A stretch of DNA of 64,000 nucleotides from the NCBI GenBank assembly GCA_963839095.1, contig CAWIUF010000064.1:1-64000 (forward strand), read 5' to 3'. The position numbers were made by a program, and so were the translations under genes. The notes beneath the pieces are model-generated. The model did no database searches, was not told the origin of the DNA, and was given only the letters and a program-made list of their open reading frames with translations. Below, piece by piece: positions 1 to 8,627 of the stretch (positions are counted from its first letter, which is position 1; every line of letters starts with the position of its first letter). The DNA is from Palsa-504 sp963839095. Its GTDB lineage: Bacteria > Actinomycetota > Actinomycetes > Streptosporangiales > Streptosporangiaceae.

Positions 1-18
1 TAGGAAAGCAGGTGAGCG

Positions 19-198
19 ATGGACGCTCTGACCTGGCGCAAGGCCAGCTATAGCGCGGGTAACGGTGGTGGCTGCGTTGCGACTGCCAGCGCTACCGGCC
101 TGGTGCTGATCAGGGACACGCAGGACCGTACCGGCCCTGTGCTGAAGGTTCCGGCCGCAGCGTGGCGCGCATTCATCGACCAGGCGCAAAAACACTAG
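19..198 (+). CDS. DUF397 domain protein
   Basis: A 59-residue protein that is almost entirely one DUF397 domain: WRKASYS near the N terminus, then NGGGC, IRDTQD, and a C-terminal GPVLKVP...WRAFI segment. DUF397 proteins are small actinomycete proteins usually encoded next to a Scr1-type helix-turn-helix regulator. The partner gene would lie just left of the window; the TAG at positions 1-3 may be its stop codon. The ATG is preceded by GGTGAG, a usable ribosome binding site. The molecular function of DUF397 proteins is poorly known, and nothing here defines it further. Confidence 0.85.
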   Translation: MDALTWRKASYSAGNGGGCVATASATGLVLIRDTQDRTGPVLKVPAAAWRAFIDQAQKH

Positions 199-280
199 AC
201 CCGACCCCCTCGACCCTCCGTACCTGGCACGCTCCGTCTACCAGGTCCGGGGGGCTGGCATGTCCGGGACCACTCCCCCT

Positions 281-380
281 GTTGACAGTCCGTGTTGACA
301 CGCTACGCAGTTGCTACCCTGCTTGTTTCCGCAGTTCAGAGGGCGTTTATTGACTCCCGTTGACACGATCCGTTGACACG
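281..380. repeat. paired GTTGACA repeats in a convergent intergenic gap
   Basis: GTTGACA occurs at 281 and 294, and GTTGACACG at 359 and 372. Both pairs have a 13-bp period, and a weaker ATTGACT copy starts at 349. The motifs sit between two convergent genes (19-198 and 435-1292), so they serve no obvious promoter for a flanking gene. I see no ORF or convincing hairpin in 199-434. They could be a protein-binding array or promoter-like sites for an unannotated small RNA. Confidence 0.5.
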
Positions 381-434
381 TACCGGAACGGTTCGACTAC
401 CTGCGAAACTCGGCTTGAATGCGCCTAGCCGGTA

Positions 435-1292
435 CTAAGAGGTCAGCCAGGCCAGGACGGGCATGATCCGGTGGCCGCGGACGGGCGTCCAGGGGTGGCG
501 CTCGCCGTTCGTCCAGGCGTAGGCGGGCAGTCCGTCGCGGACCAGGCTAAGCAGCCGGGGCTCGCCGAGGTCGGCCGCGGCCCAGTCGAACAGCGCCTGG
601 ATCCGGGGCACGATAACGCCGTAGTCGATGAGGCGGCCGGCGTGGTTCTCCATGACCAGGATCTCGTCCAGCGTGATGCCGTCGAGCGGGTACCGGTCCG
701 GCAGGATGTTGTGCAGGGACAGGAACAGGTCGGCGCCCCGCCAGCGCGGGTCGCCGAGCGGCCGGCTGACGGCGCGTACCCGGCCCAGCGCGAGCCGCGG
801 CCGGGCGACCAGCGCATGCGCATACAGCACCCGGCTCAACGTGACGTTCATGAAGAAACGCTCTATCGGGAGCTCGGCCGCGCACAGCTCCTGGTGCCGC
901 AGGTAGCCCGCCACGATGCTGGCGTTGTGGGCCCGGTACCAGGATCTGGCGCTGGGCTGGCGCAGGAAGTCGAGCCAGCGGGAGACCGGCGCGCTGCTCG
1001 CGGGCCCGGCCCCGCCGGCGGCCAGCCGGTCCGCTTCCCACGCGTCGCGCAGCAGGCCCTCGTTGACCGCGCGCCACCAGGCGCTCCCCGGCCGGGCAGA
1101 GTCCGGGGCGGCGAGCAGGCCCCGGCGGACCTGCCAATGCATGAAGGCCACTTCGGCCCGGCGGTACGCCCCGATCGAGGGCCGGCCAGGACGGGCGTCA
1201 TAGAAACTGCTGGCCAGCCGCAGCCGCCGGGCCGGATCGTCCCGCACGGCTGCCATCAGGCTGGCCGCCTCGGCTGCCGCATCACCAGACAT
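435..1292 (-). CDS. hypothetical protein, about 285 aa
   Basis: I do not recognise this family. The 285-residue product has no signal peptide or membrane segment. It is rich in Arg, Ala, Leu and Trp, with a helical N-terminal half (RRAEVAFMHWQVRRGLL) and a C-terminal part with acidic and aromatic residues (ILVMENHAGRLIDYG). Codon use matches the neighbours. It is divergent from paaZ with only 44 bp between the two start codons, so the two genes must share a compact promoter region. The ATG at 1292 is the first plausible start. No function is assigned. Confidence 0.65.
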   Translation of the reverse strand: MSGDAAAEAASLMAAVRDDPARRLRLASSFYDARPGRPSIGAYRRAEVAFMHWQVRRGLLAAPDSARPGSAWWRAVNEGLLRDAWEADRLAAGGAGPASSAPVSRWLDFLRQPSARSWYRAHNASIVAGYLRHQELCAAELPIERFFMNVTLSRVLYAHALVARPRLALGRVRAVSRPLGDPRWRGADLFLSLHNILPDRYPLDGITLDEILVMENHAGRLIDYGVIVPRIQALFDWAAADLGEPRLLSLVRDGLPAYAWTNGERHPWTPVRGHRIMPVLAWLTS

Positions 1293-1336
1293 CGGAGATA
1301 GCTTAACTAACGGGGACCGGAAGCTTAGGAGCTGAG

Positions 1337-3373
1337 ATGACGGTTTTGCGCAGCTATGTGGGCGGAGCGTGGACCGGGCCTGCTGACGGGCGGCCGGTGC
1401 TGGACGCGGTGACCGGCGAGGAAGTCGCCCGGGTGTCGTCGGACGGCATCGACCTCGGCGCGGCGCTGGCCTACGGGCGCGGTACCGGCGGCCCGGCGCT
1501 GCGCGCGCTGACCTTCCATCAGCGGGCGGGGCTGCTCAAGTCGCTCGGGCAGCTGCTGCGCGAGCACCGGCCGGAGCTGTACGCCCTCTCGGCCCGCACC
1601 GGCGCGACCCTGGCCGACGCTAAGTTCGACGTCGACGGCGGCATCGGCGTGCTGCTCAGCTACGCCAGCCGGGCCCGGCGCGAGCTGCCGAACGACACGA
1701 TCCTGCCCGAGGGCACCGCCGAGCCGCTCGGCCGCGGCGGCACCTTCGCCGGCCAGCACGTCCTCACCTCCCGGCCCGGGGTCGCGGTCCAGGTCAACGC
1801 GTTCAACTTCCCGGTCTGGGGCCCGCTGGAGAAGTTCGCCCCGGCGTTCATCGCCGGCGTGCCCAGCCTGGTCAAGCCGGCCACCCCGACCGCGTACCTG
1901 ACGGCCCGGCTGGTCGAGCTGATCGTAGAATCCGGGCTGCTGCCCGAAGGGTCGCTCCAGCTCGTCTGCGGGAGCATCGGCGGGCTGTTCGAGCACCTCG
2001 GGGAGCAGGACACGGTGTCCTTCACCGGGTCCGCCGCCACCGCCCGGCAGCTGCGCGCCCACCCGGCCATCGTCGGGCGGTCGGTGCGGTTCAACGCCGA
2101 GGCGGACTCGCTGAACTGCTCGGTCCTCGGCCCCGACGCCGGGCCGGGCACGCCGGAATTCGACCTGTACGTCGGGCAGCTGGTCACCGAGATGACGGTC
2201 AAGGCCGGGCAGAAGTGCACCGCGATCAGGCGGGCCCTGGTTCCGGCCGCGCTGGCGGACCAGGTGACGGAGGCGGTCCGGGAGCGGCTGGCCCAGGTGG
2301 TCGTGGGCAGCCCGGCCGCCGAGGGCGTCCAGATGGGCGCGCTGGCCGGCCTGGAGCAGCGCGAGGAGGTGCGTCGTTCGGTCAAGGCCCTGCTGGCGGC
2401 GGCCCGGATCGTGTCCGGCGACCCCGATCACGTGGAGGTGACCGGCGCCAGCGCCGAGCGCGGCGCGTTCATGGCGCCCCTGCTGCTGCGGGCCGACGAC
2501 GCGAGCCGGGCTGAACCGCATGAGGTGGAGGCATTCGGGCCGGTCGCCACCATCATCGGCTACCAGGGCACCGGCGAGGCGATCGAGCTGGCGGCGCGCG
2601 GGCGGGGCAGCCTGGCCGGCTCGGTCGTCACCGCCGACGTCGCCTTCGCCCGGGAGATGGTCCTCGGCCTGGCCCCCTGGCACGGCCGGATCCTGGTCCT
2701 GGACCGCGAGGACGCGGCCGAGTCCACCGGGCACGGATCGCCGCTGCCCACGCTGGTACACGGCGGTCCCGGACGGGCCGGCGGCGGCGAGGAACTGGGC
2801 GGCATGCACGCCGTCGTGCACCATCTGCAGCGCACCGCCGTGCAGGCCAGCCCGCGGATCCTGGCGGCCGTCACCGGCCGCTGGATCCCGGGCACCGAGC
2901 GCCACGCCGACGGCGGCCACCCCTTCCGCAAGCCGCTCGCGGACCTGCGTGTCGGCGACACGGTCGTGGCCGGGCCGCGGCCGGTCACGCTGGCCGACAT
3001 CGAGCACTTCGCCGAGTTCACCGGGGACAACTTCTACGCGCACATGGACGAGGAGGCGGCCCGGGCCAACCCGTTCTTCGACGGCCGGGTCGCGCACGGC
3101 TACCTCATCGTCTCGTTCGCGGCCGGGCTGTTCGTCCACCCCGATCCCGGTCCCGTGCTGGCCAACTACGGGCTGGAGAACCTGCGCTTCCTCACGCCGG
3201 TCTACCCCGGCGACGAGCTGACGGTGACGCTGACCTGCAAGCAGATCATCCCGCGGGAGGACGCCGGGCACGGCGAGGTGCGCTGGGACGCGGAGGTCAC
3301 CAACCAGGACGGCAAGCCGGTGGCCACCTACGACGTGCTGACCCTGGTCGCGAAGCAGTGGCCGCCCGCCTGA
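1337..3373 (+). CDS. paaZ: PaaZ-type bifunctional aldehyde dehydrogenase / MaoC hydratase
   Basis: A 678-residue two-domain protein. The first ~500 residues are an aldehyde dehydrogenase (VNAFNFPVWGPLEKFAPAF, FTGSAATARQLR, catalytic Cys in KAGQKCTAIRR). Residues ~530-678 are a MaoC-like hotdog hydratase (FAEFTGDNFYAHMDEE, FFDGRVAHGYLIVS). This arrangement is PaaZ of the aerobic phenylacetyl-CoA pathway, which hydrolyses the oxepin-CoA ring and oxidises the resulting semialdehyde. The length fits the family. RBS AGGAG precedes ATG 1337. No other paa gene is in the window, so it may act on its own or serve another ring-cleavage route. The stop lies 6 bp from the end of the convergent reactivase gene. 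Confidence 0.9.
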   Translation: MTVLRSYVGGAWTGPADGRPVLDAVTGEEVARVSSDGIDLGAALAYGRGTGGPALRALTFHQRAGLLKSLGQLLREHRPELYALSARTGATLADAKFDVDGGIGVLLSYASRARRELPNDTILPEGTAEPLGRGGTFAGQHVLTSRPGVAVQVNAFNFPVWGPLEKFAPAFIAGVPSLVKPATPTAYLTARLVELIVESGLLPEGSLQLVCGSIGGLFEHLGEQDTVSFTGSAATARQLRAHPAIVGRSVRFNAEADSLNCSVLGPDAGPGTPEFDLYVGQLVTEMTVKAGQKCTAIRRALVPAALADQVTEAVRERLAQVVVGSPAAEGVQMGALAGLEQREEVRRSVKALLAAARIVSGDPDHVEVTGASAERGAFMAPLLLRADDASRAEPHEVEAFGPVATIIGYQGTGEAIELAARGRGSLAGSVVTADVAFAREMVLGLAPWHGRILVLDREDAAESTGHGSPLPTLVHGGPGRAGGGEELGGMHAVVHHLQRTAVQASPRILAAVTGRWIPGTERHADGGHPFRKPLADLRVGDTVVAGPRPVTLADIEHFAEFTGDNFYAHMDEEAARANPFFDGRVAHGYLIVSFAAGLFVHPDPGPVLANYGLENLRFLTPVYPGDELTVTLTCKQIIPREDAGHGEVRWDAEVTNQDGKPVATYDVLTLVAKQWPPA

Positions 3374-3379
3374 CCGGGG

Positions 3380-5095
3380 TCAGTCAGGGCGGGCCAGGGC
3401 CAGGCCGAGCGCGACCGCGTAGCGGTGGCCGAGCGACGCCGCCCGGGCAGGTGCCGCCCGACGTCGCCGCGGCCGGCGGCCACGCCGTCCGGCAGCGACC
3501 GGGACAGGACGCCGAGCAGTTCCTCGTCGCCGGCCGGGCCGCCGACCACCAGGACCTGCGCGGGCTCCGGGCCGAGGGTCCGCACCGCCCGGCCGAAGTT
3601 CGCCGCCAGCACGGCCTGCTTGAGCCGCAGCCGGATGGCCCGCCACTCGCCCGGCCCGCGGTGACGGTCGAACGGCAGCCAGCCGCCCGGGCCCTTCCAC
3701 CACGAGCATGCCGGCCGCCGAGGCGGGCGCCGGGACGTCGAGGAAACCGCGGCGGCCGTCCTCGCCCTCGAACCGCTGCGCCGCCGTCCACCCGGACGCA
3801 CGGCCCGCGCTTGACCCAGTCGGCGGACGCGCGCGGGATGGCGAGCATCTCCGCCACGGCGGCGGTCAGCAGTTCCCCGGCGCCCGCGGCCACCACGGTC
3901 GCCCCGGGCCCGGTGACGTCGATCGTGCCCGCCCCCAGGTCGACGACGACCGCGTCGTCGCGGGCGCCCGGCGTGGTGAGCGCGCCGAGCCGGGCCGCGG
4001 CCGGCTCGCTGAGCGGGCTGTGCACCGGTACGTCCAGCAGGTCGCGCAGGACGGACGCGGCGTCTTCCTCGCCCGCGCGGCTCAGCGAGGCGACCAGGAC
4101 CGCCCGGCCGGTGCTGCCCTGCCGGGCGGTGGCCGCCTCGGCCGCGGCGGCCAGGTCCACCGCGAACAGGTCATCGACCTCGGCTTCGGCCGAGGCAGCT
4201 CCGGTGCCGAACGCGGATACCGCGCCGACCGGCCAGCCGGCCAGCCGCGGGCAGGCGGCCCGGAGCGTGAGGCGGCCCTCCCCCGCGGTCATCACCCAGG
4301 GCTCGTCCGGGACGTCCGGCGCGTCCGGGACGGCGGGCAGCAGCCCCACCACGGCGTTGGCGTGGTCGGCCAGCGCCCGGCTCACCGCGACCGCGTCGCC
4401 GGCCTCGCCCTCGGCCAGGCCGAGCCGGGCGCCGAGCGCCACCGGGTCGGCCAGCAGCCGCAGCGTGTGCCCGGGCGGGCGCACCTCGACCGCCAGCAGC
4501 CGGCACGCGGCCGCCGTGGCCGTGTCGACCTGGTCGATGACCGGCAGGCCGCTGATGCAGGTCACGGGGCAGCCGGTTGGCCACCAGCACGCCCTCGTCC
4601 CCGGCGACCAGCACCGCGCCGACCGCGTCCCGGCGGCCAGCAGTGCCCGCAGCCGGGCGGCGGCCTCGTCGTAGCGCAGGCCGGGCGGGACGACCGCCAC
4701 CACCGACGTCCGTCGGGCCCGTGTCCGCTGCTGGCCGAGTGCAGCCGCAGGCCGGCTCACCGAGGGACAGGGGCACGCCGACGCAGGCCCCGGTTCCGCC
4801 GGGGGTGGGCACGCCCGCCGCCAGCACCCGCAGCCGGCCGGCCGGCGCCGCCGCGTCGGGCACGCTCACCACCGCGGTGTCCACCGCCCGCAGCGGCGCG
4901 ATCCGCGCCTCGCGTCACCGTGCAGCCGAACTGGCGCTCCAGCCGGCGGACCAGCGCGGCCGCGCCCCGCAGCGAGCCCGGCGACCCCTTGCGGCCGCGG
5001 GTCGGCGCCCGGCCCGCGCCGAGGATCTTGCCGCCGGACACCAGCACGACCTCGGTCGTGGCGTTGCCGACGTCGATCCCGGCGATCACCGTCAC
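3380..5095 (-). CDS. diol/glycerol dehydratase reactivase large subunit, frame-broken
   Basis: The N terminus reads IAGIDVGNATTEVVLVSGG, the Hsp70-like ATPase start of the DdrA/GdrA/PduG family. These proteins swap damaged cobalamin out of B12-dependent diol dehydratases. A second ATPase motif (DAVVVDLGAGTIDVTGPG) and a C-terminal LVVGGPAGDEELLGVL segment also fit. About 570 residues can be stitched together, close to the family's ~600. The frame is broken at least five times (near 4915, 4750, 4640, 4570 and 3800). The gene is last in the operon, 11 bp after the small dehydratase subunit. No small reactivase subunit (DdrB/PduH) is seen nearby. Confidence 0.8.
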
Positions 5096-5106
5096 CCGGC
5101 GCCTCC

Positions 5107-5476
5107 TTAAGCGGAAAGGCCCCGGCGGGCGTAGACCTCGGCCGCCTCGGCCAGCAGCGCCGCGCAGCGGGGCAGCCCCCGGCCGGCCAGCGACGCCGCC
5201 AGCTCGGTCAGCTGGGCAGGCGTCGACCGGCCCGGCCGCAGCGCCTCGTAGACGGCCAGCACCTCGTCGTCGGGCAGCCGGGTCAGCTCGGCCGCGCGGC
5301 GCAGGTTCTCCGCCAGCTGCGGGTTGCCGTGCTGCTCGGCCACGACCGCCTGGCGTTCCAGCGTCTCCGGGTGGATCCGCAGGTCCGCCAGGCCGACCTC
5401 ACCCGACCGGACCGCCTCCACGGTCAGCGCGTCCACCGCTTCCCCGACAGCGCCCGAACCGCGTCCCGTCAGTCAC
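5107..5476 (-). CDS. pduE: diol dehydratase small subunit (PduE-like)
   Basis: The readable part (from 5436) contains LTVEAVRSGEVGLADLRIHPETLERQ and HGNPQLAENLRRAAEL, the core of the gamma subunit of adenosylcobalamin-dependent diol/glycerol dehydratase. It lacks the longer N terminus of enteric PduE. The likely start is GTG 5476, 5 nt after GGAG; reaching the conserved frame from there needs removal of one extra base around 5445-5455, the same type of break seen throughout the region. It lies between the fused PduCD gene and the reactivase on one strand, so it is the third dehydratase subunit of the operon. Confidence 0.85.
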
Positions 5477-5514
5477 CGCCGCTCCGCCCGTACTGGTCGG
5501 CCCGACCACCACTG

Positions 5515-5559
5515 CCGCGATGTGCCATCGCCTGACTGATCAGCGATGTGGCATCGCGG
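5515..5559. promoter_or_regulatory. two copies of GCGATG-N3-CATCGC between pduCD and pduE
   Basis: GCGATGTGCCATCGC (5517-5531) and GCGATGTGGCATCGC (5543-5557) differ at one base and start 26 bp apart. Each is a 6-bp inverted repeat around a 3-base centre. The two copies can also pair with each other to form one long imperfect hairpin in the mRNA. They fill most of the only sizeable gap inside the operon. They may be a double operator for an internal promoter, or an RNA structure setting the ratio of PduCD to PduE. Which one applies cannot be told from the sequence. Confidence 0.5.
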
Positions 5560-5579
5560 TCTCCCCGCTGCCGGGTCCG

Positions 5580-7823
5580 TCACGTCAGTCCCTCCAGGCT
5601 CAGTTCTTCGGGGGGCGCGCCGGGGACCATGCGCCGGCGTTCCAGTTCCATCAGGGCGATCACCGTGGTGTGGTAGCGGGCCTCGATCGCCTCGTCGGAG
5701 TACGGGTTCCTGGCCGGGTCGGGCGTCCCGCCCTTGGCGTGCCGGGCGGCGTTGGCGCCGAGCAGCCGGTACAGCTCGGGCGTGACCGAGGGGGCCACCG
5801 AGTACAGCTCCAGGTTCGCCAGCGGCGCCAGGTCGCGCCGGTGGATCAGCGCGGTGCCCTTGCCCTGCAGGCCGATGCCGATCCCGGACCCGGCCAGCCG
5901 GGCCGCGGCCAGCCCGATCCGGCCCAGGTCGACGGTGTCGCCGAAGCGGACCACCCGGCCGGTGCAGCCCTCTTCCTCCAGGCCCGCCAGCATCTCCCGC
6001 AGCACGTCGGTCACCGCCAGCCCGGACAGGCAGCGCCACACGTCCCGGCCGACGGCCGGCGAGACGCCGATGACCACGTCGCGCGGCCCCTGACCGGGCC
6101 GGGCGGGCCCGGCCGCCGCGAGCAGCGGCACCGAGAACCGCGCCTGCTCGGCCCGCAGGTCGGCGACGCCGCGGGCCTGGCGGATCGCGTCGATCTCGCG
6201 CTGCCGGGACGGCGAGGGCTCGTAGCCGGTGCCGGGACCGGCGTAGTCGTTCGGGTCGGTGACCAGGGACAGGACCCGCAACTGCTCGTCGAAGATGGCC
6301 GACGTCTGGAGATAGTCCCCGGATAGCCGGGCCTGGGCAAAGGCCATCATCCGTTCGGCTTCATGAAAATAGCCGCATTCGTCCAGGGCCGCCACGATGT
6401 CCACCACCGTCAGCCCGCGCTGGCGGATGGCCTGGGCCGCCACCAGCACGGCGAGCGTGTCGGTCTCGCCCAGGTCCTTCGACCCGGCCGCGTCCACCGC
6501 CAGCTCCACGTGCTCGTCGGTGAAGTCGGCCAGTCCCAGGTGGGCGTAGACGGCGCGGCAGGCCTGGGCCGCCTCGCGGCGCAGCTCGGCGATCCGCGCG
6601 GGGGCGACCGTGCGCAGGCCGCCGTCGATCCCCCAGTCCCGCTGCATGGCCAGGAAGTCGTCGATGTCCTCGGCGTTGAAGTTGCTCGGGCCGAACATGT
6701 TGTCGTAGCGCTGGATCGAGCCGAACCCGCTGAACACGAAGTCCGAGCCGGCCAGCGCGATCGGCAGCGTACGCGAGGTGCGGCGCATGTCCGACTCGCT
6801 CATCAGCGCGTCGTTGCCCGAGCAGGACTCCAGGTTGCGCATCATCGCCATGACGTTCTCGCTCATCAGCTCGCGCAGCCCGCCGGGCACCGCCGCGGCC
6901 ACGCTGGCCCCGTCGATCCCGCCGTTCTGCACGCCCTGGGCGCCGATGGCGCGGGCCAGGGCGACGCAGCGCGCCTCGAGGTACAGCATCGACTTGCCCT
7001 CGGCCCCGGCCATCAGCACCTCGGCGCCGGCCCCGGAGGACACCCGCATCTTCATCCCGCGGGAGGCGTAGGCCGAGGTGAGGAAGGCCTTGGACCACGG
7101 CGTGTCGTCGCCGTCGGTGAAGACCTGCTCGGTGCCGTAGAGCGAGACGGTCTCGGCGTAGGAGGTCAGCCCGCGCATGCCGAGCTCGAGTTCCATCGCC
7201 TCCTCGACCGAGCACTGGATCAGCACCCCGTCGGCGCCGAAGGCCGCCCCGATCAGGCAGGCCACCGCGTTGCTGGGGGCGTCGCCGAGGACCGGCACGG
7301 TGGTCTCGATCTCGCGGAAGCCGAACGCGGCGGCGGTGGCCGCGTCGGCCGCGAGCAGCAGCGGGTCGTCGAGGCGGTTGGTGACGTGCGCCTGGTTGCT
7401 CGGGGTGCGCCGGGCCCGCAGCTTGGTCATCGCGATGACCAGCTCGGGCGGGCGGAGCAGGCCGAGCACCCGGGTCAGCTTGGCCGGGGTGGCTCCCCCG
7501 CTCAGCCGGACGATCTCCGGCCGCGGCACGGCCGGGTCGACCAGCAGGCGGGCGAAGGCCAGGTCGGACAGGGCCATCGCCTCCTCCGCGACGGCCAGGT
7601 CCAGGCCGTGCCGGGCGATGTAGGCGTCGATCGAGTCGAACTGCGCCTCCGGCACCCCGTCCAGCTCGGTCACCCGGCCGCCGGTGATGACCAGGCTCGG
7701 CGCGGGGTCGGCGGGCGAGCGGAGCGCGGTCAGCCCGAGCTCGGCGTTCTCGACCGCGAAGCCGTCGAGGTTGACCCGCTGCTGGTCCATGAACCGGATC
7801 CGCCCCACCGGCTGTTCACTCAT
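5580..7823 (-). CDS. pduCD: B12-dependent diol/glycerol dehydratase, fused large and medium subunits
   Basis: A 747-residue fusion. Residues 1 to ~550 are the catalytic TIM-barrel large subunit (RIRFMDQQRVNLDGFA, YLEARCVALARAIGAQGVQNGG, SGNDALMSESDMRRTSRT, FSGFGSIQRYDNMFG). Residues ~555-747 are the medium subunit (VVIGVSPAVGRDVWRCLSGL, GKGTALIHRRDLAPLANLELYS). The enzyme converts 1,2-propanediol to propionaldehyde or glycerol to 3-hydroxypropionaldehyde using adenosylcobalamin. In enteric bacteria these are two proteins of ~554 and ~224 residues; the fusion removes the N-terminal extension that targets PduD to microcompartments. The reading frame is intact. The start overlaps the GntR stop by 4 bp (ATGA), so it is translationally coupled to the BMC operon. 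Confidence 0.93.
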   Translation of the reverse strand: MSEQPVGRIRFMDQQRVNLDGFAVENAELGLTALRSPADPAPSLVITGGRVTELDGVPEAQFDSIDAYIARHGLDLAVAEEAMALSDLAFARLLVDPAVPRPEIVRLSGGATPAKLTRVLGLLRPPELVIAMTKLRARRTPSNQAHVTNRLDDPLLLAADAATAAAFGFREIETTVPVLGDAPSNAVACLIGAAFGADGVLIQCSVEEAMELELGMRGLTSYAETVSLYGTEQVFTDGDDTPWSKAFLTSAYASRGMKMRVSSGAGAEVLMAGAEGKSMLYLEARCVALARAIGAQGVQNGGIDGASVAAAVPGGLRELMSENVMAMMRNLESCSGNDALMSESDMRRTSRTLPIALAGSDFVFSGFGSIQRYDNMFGPSNFNAEDIDDFLAMQRDWGIDGGLRTVAPARIAELRREAAQACRAVYAHLGLADFTDEHVELAVDAAGSKDLGETDTLAVLVAAQAIRQRGLTVVDIVAALDECGYFHEAERMMAFAQARLSGDYLQTSAIFDEQLRVLSLVTDPNDYAGPGTGYEPSPSRQREIDAIRQARGVADLRAEQARFSVPLLAAAGPARPGQGPRDVVIGVSPAVGRDVWRCLSGLAVTDVLREMLAGLEEEGCTGRVVRFGDTVDLGRIGLAAARLAGSGIGIGLQGKGTALIHRRDLAPLANLELYSVAPSVTPELYRLLGANAARHAKGGTPDPARNPYSDEAIEARYHTTVIALMELERRRMVPGAPPEELSLEGLT

Positions 7824-8614
7824 AACACCGCCTCCTGGGGGTGCAGCTCGACGACCCGGGCCCCGCCGTGGACCGCGGCGCGCGGGCCGCCGCCCTCGGT
7901 GCGCACCACGATGCGGGTGCGGTCGGCCCGGAACAGGTCGCGGGAGAACTCGATCGGCTCCCCGTCGGGATCGGTGGTCGTCCGGGTGATCGCCATCAGC
8001 GGCGCGCCCGGCTCGACGTCGAGGATGGCCGCGTCGCCGGCCGAGGCCAGGACCACCTCGATCCGCTCCACCGCGTCGGCCGGCTCGGCCCCGAAATGCT
8101 CCTCGAGCAGCTCGTACACCGAGCCGCCGAGCGGCAGCTCGAGCAGCCCGGGGAAGCGCTGAGCCGGGAAGCTGGCGTGCTCGAGGGAGAACGGGCTGCC
8201 GTCCGCGAGCCTGATCCGCACCAGGTCGACGACCAGCTCGCCCGGGCGGACGCGCAGCGCCTGCGCGGTGAGGTCGTCCGCCTCGGCCAGCCGCGCGCTC
8301 AGCACCCGGGTCCCGGCGACCACGCCCTGGCTGCGCAGCAGCGCCGGCACGCCGACGATGCGGGACAGGTCCCGCTCGATCTTGCCCTTGGCCACGAACG
8401 TCCCGCCGCCCCGCCCCGGCACCCGGCGGACCACGCCGCCGTCGGCCAGCACGGCCAGCGCCTGGCGCAGCGTGGCCCGGCTGACGCCGAACTCGGCCGC
8501 GAGCGCCCGCTCGGCGCCGAGCCGCTGCCCGGGGCGCAGCCGGCCGCTGCCGATCTGCTCGGCCAGGGCCCGCCTGACCTCCTCGGACGTGCGCGAGGAG
8601 GGAACCTCGGTCAT
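7820..8614 (-). CDS. GntR/HutC-family transcriptional regulator
   Basis: 264 residues: an N-terminal winged helix-turn-helix (LRPGQRLGAERALAAEFGVSRATLRQAL) and a UTRA ligand-binding domain (from about residue 90, ending SRDLFRADRTRIVV). HutC-type GntR proteins are usually repressors released by a pathway metabolite. Its place inside the BMC operon, 13 bp after the SDR gene and overlapping pduCD, makes it the likely regulator of the whole locus. The ligand could be an amino alcohol, a diol or an aldehyde product. No frame break is seen. Confidence 0.88.
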   Translation of the reverse strand: MTEVPSSRTSEEVRRALAEQIGSGRLRPGQRLGAERALAAEFGVSRATLRQALAVLADGGVVRRVPGRGGGTFVAKGKIERDLSRIVGVPALLRSQGVVAGTRVLSARLAEADDLTAQALRVRPGELVVDLVRIRLADGSPFSLEHASFPAQRFPGLLELPLGGSVYELLEEHFGAEPADAVERIEVVLASAGDAAILDVEPGAPLMAITRTTTDPDGEPIEFSRDLFRADRTRIVVRTEGGGPRAAVHGGARVVELHPQEAVL

Positions 8615-8627
8615 GCTCTGCGCCCGC

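Noticed and set aside
281..380. Replication-origin iterons
   Set aside because: Only four or five short copies, no initiator gene and no AT-rich unwinding region nearby.
1325..3271. Long antisense ORF (648 codons) over paaZ
   Set aside because: It is Arg/Gly/Pro-rich shadow coding produced by GC bias opposite a well-supported gene. The same holds for antisense ORFs at 3708-6326, 6363-8162, 43291-45663, 49057-50163 and 60328-62733.
3380..5095. Reactivase, ALDH, permease and glycolytic genes as pseudogenes
   Set aside because: Breaks are mostly single extra bases and restoring them gives intact families. They also hit gap, pgk and tpiA, so sequence error is the simpler explanation.
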